Below are positions 44,392-54,017 of a stretch of 64,000 nt of DNA, piece after piece (position 1 is the stretch's first letter; the number at the start of each line of letters is the position of its first letter). This stretch comes from DATMNR01 sp963702765 (GTDB lineage: Bacteria > Chloroflexota > Ktedonobacteria > Ktedonobacterales > Ktedonobacteraceae). A model generated the notes under the pieces. That model was given only the letters and a program-made list of their open reading frames with translations. It searched no databases and had not been told where the DNA came from. Location of the stretch: NCBI GenBank assembly GCA_963702765.1, contig CAVPEB010000027.1, positions 124,001 through 188,000 of the forward strand. Reading direction: 5' to 3'. The position numbers were made by a program, and so were the translations under genes.

Positions 44392-46173
44392 ATGCTTCAC
44401 TCAGAGCAGAATTCGATACCCTACCCTTTGATGCTTTTTGACTCCCTCACTGAAGGAGCATACATAGTTGATAGGGAATGGCGCTTCATCTATGTCAACA
44501 ACAAAGCAGCGGAAATCATGGGCAAACCACGTGACGAGCTGCTCGGAAAGAATATTTGGGAACTCTATCCCGAGGCCATCGAGACCGTCTCCTATTCTCA
44601 AGCGCATCGTGCTGTTGAGGAAAATACTCCCGTCCACTATGAAGTCTACTTTCCATACCTGGAAACGTGGTTTGAATGTCGTTTGTATCCCAGCACTGAA
44701 GGCCTCATCATACTATTGCAAGATATTAATATGCGCAAGCTCCAGGAGGAGGCTTTGCAACAAAGCCAGGCGCGCGCAAGGCGCCTGATTGATGCCAACA
44801 TTATTGGGGTCGTCATCTCGGATATGGATCATATATTTGAGGCCAACGATGCGTTTCTTGAGATAGTAGGCTACAAGAGAGAGGATCTGGCAGCCAGGCG
44901 TATCAATTGGATAGCAATGACCCCGCCTGAGCTTTTACCCCTTGACATGAACGCAATACAAGAATTGAAGGAGCATGGCACCTTTACCCCGTTTGAAAAA
45001 GCATATTACCGTAAAGACGGTAGGCTCGTCCCTATCCTCATCGGTGGGGCGGTGCTTGAGAAAGATCCATTGCAATGGGTGTGTTTTATTCTGGATATTA
45101 GCGAACAGAAGAAACTGGAACAAGCGTTACGCGAGAGCGAAGAACGCATGCGTATAGCCCTCAAAGGCGCAGCTATTACCGTCTACCAGCAAGATAGAGA
45201 TTTGCGCTATACATGGATATACAATATGCAGGCCCATACGGTTGAAGACATTATTGGAAAAACTGACGCAGATTTGATCGAAGCTGAGGAATCAGTATAT
45301 ATAACTGCCATCAAAAGGCGCGTTCTCGAAACAGGGCAGAGCTATCAAGAGGTCGTCAAAGCCACAGGAATTGGAGGACCGCGCTATTTTGACCTCTCTG
45401 TTGAACCGCTGCATAATGGAAATGGTGAGATTATCGGAGTAACCGGCACATCCAGAGATGTGACCGAACAGGTGGAATTGGAAAAGCGCAAAGACGACTT
45501 TATCAGCATCGCGAGCCATGAACTAAGAACGCCCATTACTGTTCTCAGGGGCTTCGCACAACTCCTTGCCAGACAGCTTGATCAGCAGGGAATACAGGAG
45601 CCAGTTTCGATGCTCAAGACAATGGATGCACAGATCAGTAGATTGGTGAGGCTGGTTGACGAATTATTGGATGCTTCAAAAATCCAGGCGGGCCGCTTAG
45701 ACTACGAAGAAGAGCCGGTGGACCTGGATACACTTGTGCATGAAACGGTTGAAATGCTGCAAGCGAGCAGTCCAAAACACATCCTTCGTGCTAGTGGAGC
45801 AACTCACACGGTCATCCTTGGCGACAAAGATCGCTTAGGCCAGGTCCTCACCAACCTCATCACCAATGCCTTCAAGTATTCTCCTCAAGCAAACCGCGTG
45901 GATACTATCCTGTCCACATCGGAAAAGGCTGCTCTGATTAGCGTCCGTGATTATGGCGTTGGCATTGCCACAACCCACCAGAAGCACATCTTTGACCGCT
46001 TCTACCGAGTGCACGACTCAAGCAATAAAACTTTCAAAGGCTTAGGAATGGGCTTGTATATTGCCCATGACATCGTGAAGCGGCACGGAGGTGACCTCAC
46101 TGTCGAAAGCGAAGAGGGCAAGGGTTCCACATTTATCGTCTCACTTCCATTAGAAAAGCAAGTAACAGCTTGA
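44392..46173 (+). CDS. PAS-domain sensor histidine kinase
   Basis: 593 residues with no membrane helix, so a cytosolic sensor. Three PAS domains: 13-125 (DSLTEGAYIVDREWRFIYVN), 127-245 (ANIIGVVISDMDHIFEAN, ILDISEQKKLEQAL), and 245-365 (EERMRIALKGAAITVYQQD, GVTGTSRDVTEQ). The HisKA phospho-acceptor is H376 in SIASHELRTPITVLRG, followed by HATPase motifs LITNAFKYSPQ (N box), VRDYGVGI (G1) and GLGMGLYIAHDIVKRHGG (G2). It starts after GAAAGGAAG. No response regulator is adjacent, so the partner is elsewhere. The second PAS resembles flavin/haem-binding sensors only in general pattern; the signal is unknown. Confidence 0.93.
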   Translation: MLHSEQNSIPYPLMLFDSLTEGAYIVDREWRFIYVNNKAAEIMGKPRDELLGKNIWELYPEAIETVSYSQAHRAVEENTPVHYEVYFPYLETWFECRLYPSTEGLIILLQDINMRKLQEEALQQSQARARRLIDANIIGVVISDMDHIFEANDAFLEIVGYKREDLAARRINWIAMTPPELLPLDMNAIQELKEHGTFTPFEKAYYRKDGRLVPILIGGAVLEKDPLQWVCFILDISEQKKLEQALRESEERMRIALKGAAITVYQQDRDLRYTWIYNMQAHTVEDIIGKTDADLIEAEESVYITAIKRRVLETGQSYQEVVKATGIGGPRYFDLSVEPLHNGNGEIIGVTGTSRDVTEQVELEKRKDDFISIASHELRTPITVLRGFAQLLARQLDQQGIQEPVSMLKTMDAQISRLVRLVDELLDASKIQAGRLDYEEEPVDLDTLVHETVEMLQASSPKHILRASGATHTVILGDKDRLGQVLTNLITNAFKYSPQANRVDTILSTSEKAALISVRDYGVGIATTHQKHIFDRFYRVHDSSNKTFKGLGMGLYIAHDIVKRHGGDLTVESEEGKGSTFIVSLPLEKQVTA

Positions 46174-46340
46174 GGATACACCATCCAATATTTCCTGATG
46201 TGCCTCGAATCCCCATCCACACCGCACACCACCAAAATCTGCTCTGTTTTACCCTCAACTTCGGTGCATTTATGCAATATCGTTCCAAAACCTCACACAC
46301 CTTCGAGAAACGCTAAATGGATCATAGAGGATTTTACCCC

Positions 46341-46369
46341 TTGACATATACGTATACGTATATTATATT
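46341..46369 (+). promoter_or_regulatory. Perfect TTGACA promoter with 18-bp palindromic operator
   Basis: TTGACA (46341-46346), 17-base spacer and TATATT (46364-46369). The palindrome ATATACGTATACGTATAT (46346-46363) fills the spacer exactly, as in promoters repressed by TetR-like dimers. The first likely gene downstream starts at 46875 (EXLDI protein). Confidence 0.7.
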
Positions 46370-46474
46370 TTAAACAAAGAGATTTCGTCGATGATCCTAA
46401 ATATGGGCTGCCCCGGAATCTCTTGAAGTGCCTATTGCGATGATTAACTCATGAACCCGAACATTCGTAGGTGA

Positions 46475-46508
46475 CGATTTATCGCGCACACCGCCGATTC
46501 ATCGGCCC
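46475..46508 (-). repeat. Dispersed repeat, CGATAAATCGGC type
   Basis: Read on the minus strand, this matches 62865-62898 on the plus strand: GGCCGAT-AATCGGCGNTG followed by GCGATAAATCG. It is one member of a small dispersed family. Confidence 0.5.
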
Positions 46509-46545
46509 AAATAGGCATCAACCTAACAAAAGCCCATCGATATCC

Positions 46546-46603
46546 GTAGGGGCGAGGGTGGATGATGTGGGGTTGGGTGGGCCTTTATGGTCGCCCGAGG
46601 GCC
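46546..46603 (+). repeat. Dispersed GTAGGG-headed G-rich repeat
   Basis: Starts GTAGGGGCGAGGGTGG and includes TTGGGTGGG and TGGTCGCCC. A related copy in the opposite orientation lies at 63551-63609 inside a methyltransferase gene; GTAGGGGC headers also occur at 47470 and, inverted, near 62904. Confidence 0.45.
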
Positions 46604-46874
46604 GTGTGTGGCCCATTCATTGATGAACTGATGTCTTCCGGCAGCCAACAGCTACGGAATCCTCGATTGGAATTTAGATTGATGCACATTACTAACTATC
46701 GTTTCATCCTCACTTCAAAAGGTGCTGATAAACAAGTAATGTTTTCGCTCAAAATTATCGCGCATTTTGCGCGGTATTTGAGCGGTATATTCGACAATGA
46801 AAAGAAATCGAACAAATAGTTCTAGTACGCACAATTGAATGCTCGTTTTCCTTCTTTGAAAGGCAATACCTACT

Positions 46875-47453
46875 ATGCCCAATAGAACCATCTATGTAGC
46901 AGACGCCGATCTACCGATTTTTGAGAAGGCACAAAAATTGGCTGGCGATAACCTCTCCGCCGCTATTGCTCAAGCGCTTCACTATTTTGTCGAGAAAGAA
47001 GAAGCGAAAAGGAGCGGATTTGAGGAAATCACGGTGAGGGTTGGCAAAGGACGCCCTTACTTGACCAAACAATTTCGCGGTCGTTTACTTGCAAAGAGGC
47101 GTATTCGCGTTCAAAATGGAACTAGACTCTTGACTCTCGTTGTATATCAGACTGCAAAGAGCAGGCTTGCAATATACACCAAAAATACAGCTAGCTGGTC
47201 AGATTGGTCACAGTCATCTAAATGGTCACGGAAACCAACTGGCGATTGGAATTGGGACTGGGATTATGACTCGTCAAATTATGATTGGTCTTCGTATTTC
47301 GAAGACGACGTGCACCGTCTGGATGTGTATGAGACCCTGGATGAGCTCAAAGATAACATCCCAGAAGAACTCTACGAAAGTATAGTGAAATACTATGAGT
47401 GGAGAAGACGTGGAAATATTAGACATATAAATAGTAGTAACAGTGAAGTTTGA
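46875..47453 (+). CDS. EXLDI-family protein
   Basis: 192 residues, MPNRTIYVADADLPIFEKAQ, LSAAIAQALHYFVEKEE: an N-terminal ribbon-helix-helix-like region as in EXLDI proteins. GFEEITVRVGKGRPY, FRGRLLAKRRIRVQ and VYQTAKSRLAIYTK form the middle domain. A Trp/Asp-rich linker (WNWDWDYDSSNYDW) precedes the family-naming tail HRLDVYETLDELKDNIPEELYE. The family is recurrently found next to DrrAB-type ABC exporters, as here. It probably acts as a DNA-binding regulator of the exporter genes. The palindromic promoter at 46341 is its nearest upstream promoter. Confidence 0.75.
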   Translation: MPNRTIYVADADLPIFEKAQKLAGDNLSAAIAQALHYFVEKEEAKRSGFEEITVRVGKGRPYLTKQFRGRLLAKRRIRVQNGTRLLTLVVYQTAKSRLAIYTKNTASWSDWSQSSKWSRKPTGDWNWDWDYDSSNYDWSSYFEDDVHRLDVYETLDELKDNIPEELYESIVKYYEWRRRGNIRHINSSNSEV

Positions 47454-47492
47454 TTTGATCGTGCGAAATGTAGGGGCACCGCTTCTCCTCGC

Positions 47493-47538
47493 GTCTCACC
47501 TGACCCGCAGGGTAGCTGCGTAGCAGCGTTGGTGAGAC
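47493..47538. repeat. Nested hairpin between EXLDI and ABC genes
   Basis: GTCTCACC (47493-47500) pairs with GGTGAGAC (47531-47538), enclosing GCTGC-GTA-GCAGC (47514-47526). It belongs to a region headed by GTAGGGGC at 47470, so it is probably a dispersed repeat rather than a dedicated attenuator. Confidence 0.5.
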
Positions 47539-47599
47539 GGATAGGTGCCAGCGGGTGCCCGGCTAAGCCTATAATCAAATCTGAAAAAAGAGGATTTTC

Positions 47600-48634
47600 A
47601 TGGCAGAAGAACCGGTAGCAGAGATTTCAATTGATGTTCAAAACCTGGTGAAGCGTTATCCCAAGGCAACCTTCAACGCCGTTGATGACATCTCGTTTTC
47701 CGTGCGCAAAGGCGAGATATTCGGCCTGCTCGGACCAAACGGAGCAGGTAAGACGACGACTATTGGTGTGTTGACCACAAATATTGTACCAACCAATGGT
47801 TCAGCCCATATTATGGGCATCGACGTCGTAGCGGACCCAATGACTGTCAAGCAGCGTATCGCAGTCGTTCCCCAGCAGAGCAATCTTGACCGAAGTTTGC
47901 GAGCGCGTGAAATACTGACGTTTCATGCAAGTTACCATGGCGTACCCCGCGCAGAACGCAATGCACGCGCAGATAGGTTGCTCGAGGAATTCGGTCTTGG
48001 TGATCGTGGCAAAGACAAGGTAATGCGTTACTCCGGTGGTATGGCTCAACGCCTTATGCTCGCACGCGCGCTAATGCACTTCCCAAATGTGCTTTTTCTT
48101 GATGAACCAACCAATAGCCTTGATCCTCAATCGCGCCTCTTCCTCTGGGATCGTATTCGCTCGCTAAATGAGCAAGGAGCTACCATCTTGCTCACAACTC
48201 ATGACATGGAAGAGGCAGACCAGCTATGCCAGCGTATCGCTATTATGGATCACGGTAAAATTCTAGTCCTTGACACGCCCTCTGAACTCAAGAAATTGAT
48301 ACCCGGCGGTACTAGCCTTGCATTACGCGTGCGCATACCCGAACTTGCAACAATTGGCAACGCGCATCAGGATACACATGCCAAAACACAACTGCTCGAT
48401 GCCCTTCGAGCACTTCCAGGAGTCGTCAAAGTGGAAGAGGTACCGGGGCAAGAAGCAGAGGATGAATTGCAAGATACAACCCTGTTTCGACTTTACGCGG
48501 AAAATGCAGGGTCGTTGGTCTTACAGGCAACACAGATTGTTGCGGAAGCTGAAATGGAACTACACGATTTGCACCTGGCGCGCCCTAGTTTAGAAGACGT
48601 GTTCATCTATCTGACTGGAAGGAATCTTCGCTAA
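47600..48634 (+). CDS. ABC exporter ATP-binding protein, DrrA family
   Basis: 344 residues: Walker A GPNGAGKTTT, then the DrrA-typical Q-loop region VPQQSNLDRSLRAREIL, signature YSGGMAQRLMLARAL, Walker B VLFLDEPTNSLD and H-loop TTHDMEEAD. The C-terminal extension (about 230-344) with LRVRIPEL, FRLYAENAGSLVLQA and HDLHLARPSLEDVFIYLTGRNL is the daunorubicin-resistance subfamily tail. It powers export by the permease whose start overlaps its stop. The operon exports a drug or lipid-like compound. Confidence 0.9.
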   Translation: MAEEPVAEISIDVQNLVKRYPKATFNAVDDISFSVRKGEIFGLLGPNGAGKTTTIGVLTTNIVPTNGSAHIMGIDVVADPMTVKQRIAVVPQQSNLDRSLRAREILTFHASYHGVPRAERNARADRLLEEFGLGDRGKDKVMRYSGGMAQRLMLARALMHFPNVLFLDEPTNSLDPQSRLFLWDRIRSLNEQGATILLTTHDMEEADQLCQRIAIMDHGKILVLDTPSELKKLIPGGTSLALRVRIPELATIGNAHQDTHAKTQLLDALRALPGVVKVEEVPGQEAEDELQDTTLFRLYAENAGSLVLQATQIVAEAEMELHDLHLARPSLEDVFIYLTGRNLR

Positions 48635-49503
48635 TGGCTACCACTACTACACAAACAACAAGCGCCCCACTGCCATCCGGGTATAGTGAAACAAAACGTT
48701 CAAAGGGTCGTATTGGCATAGCACTGACAGCTTTTGTGGCTATCATGCGCCGGGACATCACCGTGACAGGACGTGAATTTATCGCTTTTCTGTTGCAGGT
48801 GTTAATACAACCATTGTTTTTTCTCTTCATTTTCGGCAAAGTGCTGCCTAGCATTGGTTTCACAGGACCAGGCTTTGCAGCTATCTTGCTGCCAGGTATC
48901 GTAGCATTGACCGTAGTCTTAACTGCACTGCAAGGTGTTACCCTCCCACTGGTACTCGATCTAGGCTATGCTCGAGAAATCGATGATCGACTGCTTGCGC
49001 CTTTACCGGTGACGCTGGTCGCTGTCGAAAAGGTCATCTTCGCAGCTATGCGCGGATTGGTTGCAGGAGCCATCATTTTCCCGCTGGCTTTCTGGATTCT
49101 TGGCAATCAATACCAGGTACGCACCGATTCGATTGGAACGATCATTGGCATCATGGTACTGACTGCTTTTGCCGGAGCAACTTTGGGCCTGACAATCGGC
49201 ACGCTGGTCAAACCAGAACAAATTGGCTTGATGTTCTCCTTGATCTTCACGCCATTGATTTTTACAGGCTGCACTTATTATCCCTGGGGTGCGCTTGACT
49301 CAATTAGATGGTTTCAGATCATTACGCTCTTTAATCCACTCACCTACGCAGCTGAAGGATTGCGTTTCGCTATGGTCCCCAGCTATTATGGTCATGCACT
49401 TTCAACTCTTGCCATGCCGTGGATTATATTGGGATTGAGCGTCACAATCGTTGCGTTCTTTATCTTTGGGATTAGAACATTCCGCAGGCGAGTGGTCATG
49501 TAA
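48634..49503 (+). CDS. ABC exporter permease, DrrB/ABC-2 family
   Basis: 289 residues overlapping the ATPase stop by one base (TAATG), so translationally coupled. A cytosolic N-terminus leads to six helices: FLLQVLIQPLFFLFIFGKVL, ILLPGIVALTVVLTALQGV, AMRGLVAGAIIFPLAFWILG, GIMVLTAFAGATLGLTIG, the ABC-2 signature LMFSLIFTPLIFTGCTYYPW followed by FNPLTYAAEGLRFAMVP, and a final helix. This is the usual membrane partner of DrrA. Substrate unknown. A long hairpin follows the stop. Confidence 0.9.
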   Translation: MATTTTQTTSAPLPSGYSETKRSKGRIGIALTAFVAIMRRDITVTGREFIAFLLQVLIQPLFFLFIFGKVLPSIGFTGPGFAAILLPGIVALTVVLTALQGVTLPLVLDLGYAREIDDRLLAPLPVTLVAVEKVIFAAMRGLVAGAIIFPLAFWILGNQYQVRTDSIGTIIGIMVLTAFAGATLGLTIGTLVKPEQIGLMFSLIFTPLIFTGCTYYPWGALDSIRWFQIITLFNPLTYAAEGLRFAMVPSYYGHALSTLAMPWIILGLSVTIVAFFIFGIRTFRRRVVM

Positions 49504-49520
49504 CCAAAATCCCTGCATGC

Positions 49521-49572
49521 ATTCACCCAATGCAGAATTATTGTAAGCACGATGATTCTACATTGGGTGAAT
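49521..49572 (+). terminator. 18-bp hairpin (one mismatch) after the DrrAB-type operon
   Basis: ATTCACCCAATGCAGAAT pairs with ATTCTACATTGGGTGAAT (one C-A mismatch) around a 16-base loop. It sits 18 bases after the permease stop and before the DNA methyltransferase gene. Confidence 0.65.
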
Positions 49573-49656
49573 TTCATGTTACTTCCTTCGTTTGATAGAG
49601 TAGTAACCTTCAAAGAAGGCTAAAATAGGTGCTCATGCGAAGGACTGCAAACCACT

Positions 49657-50881
49657 ATGATGATTGACACATTGTATAGCGGAGATTGTCTAAGCTGGCT
49701 AAAGACAATTGATCCTTGCTCAATTGACCTTGTCTATCTCGATCCGCCATTTTTCACACAAAAGGTTCAAAAATCAAAAACACGCGATAATACGCAGGAA
49801 TATTGTTTTCCTGATACTTGGGCAAATATCATTGAATACAAAACGTTTTTGAGTTTGAGAATTGAACAGTGTAAAAGAGTATTGAGAGATTCAGGGAGCA
49901 TTTTTGTCCATTGCGATAGTTCAGCCTCACATCATATACGCTTGATCCTCGATGAGATTTTTGGATCTGAACATTTCAAAAGCGAAATTATCTGGGTCTA
50001 CAAGCGCTGGAGTAATGCTAAACGCGGCTTGCTAAACGCTCACCAGACCATTTATTTCTACAGCAAATCAGACACATTCAAATTTAATGTTATCCATACT
50101 GAATATTCCCCCACCACAAATATAGATCAGATCTTGCAGCAGAGAGAACGGGATCAGCATGGAAAATCTGCATACAAAAAGGATGATCAGGGTAAAGCAG
50201 TATTAGGAAAAGAAAAGTGTGGAGTACCTTTATCGAATGTATGGGAAATACCCTACCTGAACCCCAAAGCAAATGAACGAACCGGATACCCAACCCAAAA
50301 ACCCGTATTGTTACTTGAGAAGATTATCGAAATAGCAACCGATAAGGGCGATGTTGTGCTCGATCCAATGTGCGGAAGTGGCACTTCGCTCGTCGCGGCA
50401 GTGTTATTGGAACGGCACTGGATCGGTATAGACACTGAACCAAAGGCCATCGAATTAGCTAAGGCACGATTGGATAATCCTCAGAAGACTGTTTCAAGAC
50501 TACTAGAGATAGGCAAAGAGGCATATCGCAAGCAAGATGCTAAAACCAGGAATGTACTCGAGGCGATGAATGCACTTGTTGTGGAGAGAAACAATGGCCT
50601 GGATGGATTTCTAAAAGTGCATTATCTGGATGCTCCAGTTGCCATCAGGATACAAAAAGAGAATGAGAGCTTAGAAGAGGCCAGGGGACAGTTGCTAAAA
50701 GCTAGCGACTACAAAAGGATGTATATTAAAAATTTTGGTAAGAACGCAAGCAGCAGAAATTCAGGCACAGTCTAGTGAAAACGATCCAGAAATCACTGAT
50801 ACCAACGTGCTGATAATTGACAGCCATGAGTTGATCATTCAGCAATGGTTGGAAAGGAATAAGCAAGCAGCAATTCTCTAA
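49657..50881 (+). CDS. Solo DNA methyltransferase (N6-adenine/N4-cytosine, beta class), 3' frameshift
   Basis: The main frame (49657-50775, 372 aa) has motif IV DPPF at residues 29-32, SGSIFVHCDSSASHHIRLILDEIFG, NVWEIPYLNPKANERTGYPTQKP and motif I DPMCGSGTS at 236 with VLLERHWIGIDTE. IV-before-I order is the beta class. The C-terminal 100 residues form an extra helical domain. In this frame it ends at 50775; removing one A from the AAAAA run at 50729-50733 extends it by about 35 residues (QAAEIQAQSSENDPEITD, LIIQQWLERNKQAAIL) to 50881, which looks like the natural end. No restriction enzyme gene is adjacent, so it may be an orphan epigenetic methylase or part of an incomplete restriction system. 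Confidence 0.82.
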
Positions 50882-51877
50882 CCTATCCTTTCTAAAAGAA
50901 ATAGAGGCATGATGAGCGTTGAACCATCTTCAAGACGCACGCGTGCAGCGCGATCACGAACACCAGAGGCAAAGGTTTGCATATAGATATAAAGATAGAT
51001 GATTTCACCTGTAGCTCCCTCGTAACTACCGCTAAGGATACGTACTTGAGAGCCAATGAGTAACCTTGGATCAGGCCCTACTGACCGCCAGTTCTGCTGA
51101 CTTTCTTGTACCGGTAGGGAAATGATAAGTTCAGGATAGATCGCTTGACGAAGAAAGGTCATTCCGGAGAGCAGCGCCATTGAACCCTGATACTTACTGA
51201 GCAGATGAATGGTTCGAGCTGGCATGGCAACTGTGCCAAGGCCCTCGGTAAGTAGCACAGTTAGATGCGGCAAGGGCATATTTGCGCGTTCGATATCCAT
51301 GCTATTCAACAGCGCAACCAAATTCGTACCCAGGAAATGTTCCAGGTCACGGCTTGAAATACTACTGGCAACAATACCTGCAACGCCCATATTCATTGCC
51401 TGGATCAGCATAGCAAAGTTCAGCGGACCAGGAACCACAAATATAGTAGGTATCGGAACTGTAGCCCCTACAGATGTACTGGCAGACCCAGAGCCAGAAT
51501 GCTGTGAACCGTTGTTAAAATTCCAGAAAGTCAAAATCCCCGCTACTTGATTCCCGGCACCAATCGTTCCTTGAATAATCGCTGCTCTTGTTTCAATAAT
51601 TACGCCACCCCTGCGCGTAATATCTACGACTTTTCCGCTCATACCCGCCAGGATAATTCCACCAACCTGCTGGGTGATGAGCATGAAAGTCTTTCTGAGT
51701 GCCACGAGACTCCACTACCTGACTATCGAGCTTTCCCAGACGCAGAACTGGTTGATTCGCTTGCACTTCCTGGCCTGGATAAACAAGAGCACTGCTCCTG
51801 ATTCCATAACCTCCAGGCCAGCGCTCTCTACGAATAAGCATATGTGGGATAATGGACCACCCAAGTGGATAGGTCAT
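50878..51877 (-). pseudogene. KOW-like protein paired with MutL/GlmL homologue, one-base frameshift
   Basis: Starts ATG 51877 after GGAG: MTYPLGWSIIPHMLIRRERW, VYPGQEVQANQPVLRLGK. Near 51707 a one-base shift moves to a frame giving LRKTFMLITQQVGGIILAGM, SGKVVDITRRGGVIIETRA and IFVVPGPLNFAMLIQAMNMGV, then VRILSGSYEGATGEIIYLYI, a KOW-type turn, ending LPLFLLERIG-like. Repaired length about 332. The barrel-sandwich pattern VxAGxxVxxxQPxL at the start recalls lipoyl/secretion carrier folds. It follows the MutL-like gene and probably works with it. No function is known. Confidence 0.65.
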
Positions 51878-51998
51878 ATATATATCTCCCGAGTGGCAAG
51901 CTTTCTACTTTCCTCACATCCGAGGGCTACACTATAGCGGCGTAGAAATAGCGGCGCATCGGTGTCAACGAGATGTATCGGTGTTTTAAGTCGTCTGT

Positions 51999-53882
51999 TT
52001 AGGATCCAAAGGCTTGCATCCATTGCACAAGACGAGCATGGCGTTCGGTTTCGTCAGTCGGGAACACAAGAGGCCTTCCACGGGCATCGATGACCAACCC
52101 CACCAATCCACCATCAATCTCTTCGGCTGCGCGTGCTCGTTCGCCAGGCCCCAACCCCACATCAACAGTCGGCGCTGGATACAGTGTGAGCATGGCCTGT
52201 TCATTGATACGCAATGGAATGATCTCGATAGACCCGCTCATCACTTCGGCAGTAACCTGCCGCCCATTACTATACTCAATCCCAACTCGTAAAGCCACCT
52301 GTCCCGGAGGCAAATCACCATAAGGGATAACACAGGTACCCAGACGATGCATCACAGCATCATTCTCATTCACCTGTACAGCAGCAATCGGAGCTATGGT
52401 AGCAACAGCGCCGAGTTGTGAAATCAGCATCGTGCGATCCAATACCATTGAGGTAACACCGCGTGGTTGAAGCGCATCAAGTAACATGAGCGCTACCTGC
52501 CCAAATTTTGGCGTATGAGCCAAAGCGCCACCTGTTGCCAGGATCAAATCAGCATCAAACTGATTGAAACGATATTGTTTTGTAGCTTCAACAGTAAGAA
52601 TAATAGCCTCACGTGCAAAGGCCTGTCCGATTTGCAGATCACGTATGCTTGTGGGTATGACCTGGGGATGGAGCATGCGATTGAGAACATACTGCCGTAG
52701 CTCATCTTCTGTAATTCTAAAAGGCAACCAGCGAGTAACACGCTGTATGCCAGCTTTTTCGAGTACAGCACCAAGTCCCGGGCCTACTCCTATACCAGAA
52801 CTTACCAGTGGGAGAAACTCGCCGTGTTCGCCTGCCATCATAACGGTTGTCGTAGTTCCACCTACATCTACCGCAGTTACGTTCATAGAATAATGCTGAG
52901 CGAGAAAACGAACCAGACTGCTCAGAGATGTGGCCGTTGCAACAGGTACAGAACTCGACCACGTCAGCATATGATCATAACCAGGAATATGCCGTATTAC
53001 CTCCCGTTCATACAGGGCTGTGGCAGCCATACTTGTAGGGCCAAGTTGCTCTTGAGAGGTGAGCGTTTCAACGCGCGTGACCTCGGCATAACCTTGTAAC
53101 ATGCGTCGCACAGCCTCAACATACTGAGGAGCGCCAGCATAAAGGACGGGGAGTGGAGTAATGCCGGCAGAAGTAGCATTAGACGCTGCAGAAGCACTGC
53201 CATTGCCAGATTTGTTTATTTCTTGTATTCCATTGATGATCAACTGACACGCTTCTTGTAATGGAGCAGGACCCGCAGGACCATCGGCAAGACCCACAAT
53301 CAAGGCAGCATGAGGATGCAATTCTCGAATACGCACAAGTTGACGTTCCCACTCCATGTTTATACGCTCAGGAGTCCATTGTCCCTGGGCGCCCTTGCCA
53401 AGCATACGTGCATCCGCGTTGGTAGCAGCGAGATAAGAAGGGGTTGGTAAAGCGAAGGTCTCTGCATACAAACCAGAAACCGCCTGCATTGAAAGATCTT
53501 CAAGCTCGGGACTCACTGCTCCTACCACGAGAAGGCGCATTGGCCCCCCGGCACTGATGGTCGAGATAAACAGATCAGTTCCATCTCCAGAAGGTTGTTC
53601 AGGTGAAATCAGTCGTCCATCATCAACGAAATGACGACCAGTGATAAATTCGATTTCATGAATCGCCTGAAAAATACCCTTCGTGATGTCTTTATGTGGA
53701 GCTGAGGCGGTTGTAGGCGCTTCACCACACGCCAACAGGCGGTATTGTCCTTCTACAAGACCTAGCAGCGAAACTTTCGTGAATACAGTACCGCAATCAG
53801 CAACCAGTATTGAACTGGTGGATGCTGGGGATTGGCTGCTAGCCGGACTCTGTCCTTCCCCCAGGTAAGTTTCTGTGTACAT
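51999..53882 (-). CDS. MutL/GlmL-family ASKHA-fold ATPase
   Basis: About 627 residues from ATG 53882, with AAGGA 8 bases upstream. Two actin-like ATPase halves are visible: phosphate-1 SSILVADCGTVFTKVSLLG near the start and a second nucleotide loop MNVTAVDVGGTTTTVMMAGEHG after 360, with GIGVGPGLGAV, FDADLILATGGALAHTPKF and a C-terminal beta domain VALRVGIEYSNGRQVTAEVMSG. It matches the glutamate mutase MutL/GlmL family, named for proteins beside coenzyme-B12 glutamate mutase, which is absent here. In this genome it heads a minus-strand group with a KOW-like and an LPxWL-repeat protein, pointing to another role such as assembly or reactivation of a complex. Confidence 0.82.
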   Translation of the reverse strand: MYTETYLGEGQSPASSQSPASTSSILVADCGTVFTKVSLLGLVEGQYRLLACGEAPTTASAPHKDITKGIFQAIHEIEFITGRHFVDDGRLISPEQPSGDGTDLFISTISAGGPMRLLVVGAVSPELEDLSMQAVSGLYAETFALPTPSYLAATNADARMLGKGAQGQWTPERINMEWERQLVRIRELHPHAALIVGLADGPAGPAPLQEACQLIINGIQEINKSGNGSASAASNATSAGITPLPVLYAGAPQYVEAVRRMLQGYAEVTRVETLTSQEQLGPTSMAATALYEREVIRHIPGYDHMLTWSSSVPVATATSLSSLVRFLAQHYSMNVTAVDVGGTTTTVMMAGEHGEFLPLVSSGIGVGPGLGAVLEKAGIQRVTRWLPFRITEDELRQYVLNRMLHPQVIPTSIRDLQIGQAFAREAIILTVEATKQYRFNQFDADLILATGGALAHTPKFGQVALMLLDALQPRGVTSMVLDRTMLISQLGAVATIAPIAAVQVNENDAVMHRLGTCVIPYGDLPPGQVALRVGIEYSNGRQVTAEVMSGSIEIIPLRINEQAMLTLYPAPTVDVGLGPGERARAAEEIDGGLVGLVIDARGRPLVFPTDETERHARLVQWMQAFGS

Positions 53883-54017
53883 CTCCTCTATCCTTTTTCT
53901 CTCTGCCGCAATCATGAGAGATCCGATCGGTTAGAAGCCCCCGAACTTCTCATATCCACATACATTCAGATTTGCTTGCACAGCATTCTATGTACCCGAA
54001 CGTAGTGAAATAGTTTC

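Larger units (their letters stand above)
46370..46874. other. 500-bp leader/intergenic region with dispersed repeats
   Basis: Downstream of the palindromic promoter there is no convincing gene. It includes repeat sequences shared with 62.8-63.6 kb (46475-46508 and 46546-46603). An 85-codon frame at 46562-46819 overlaps a repeat and was not accepted. Confidence 0.45.

Noticed and set aside
46562..46819. 85-codon plus-strand frame downstream of the palindromic promoter
   Set aside because: It overlaps the G-rich dispersed repeat, has no ribosome site and the peptide has no natural domain pattern.
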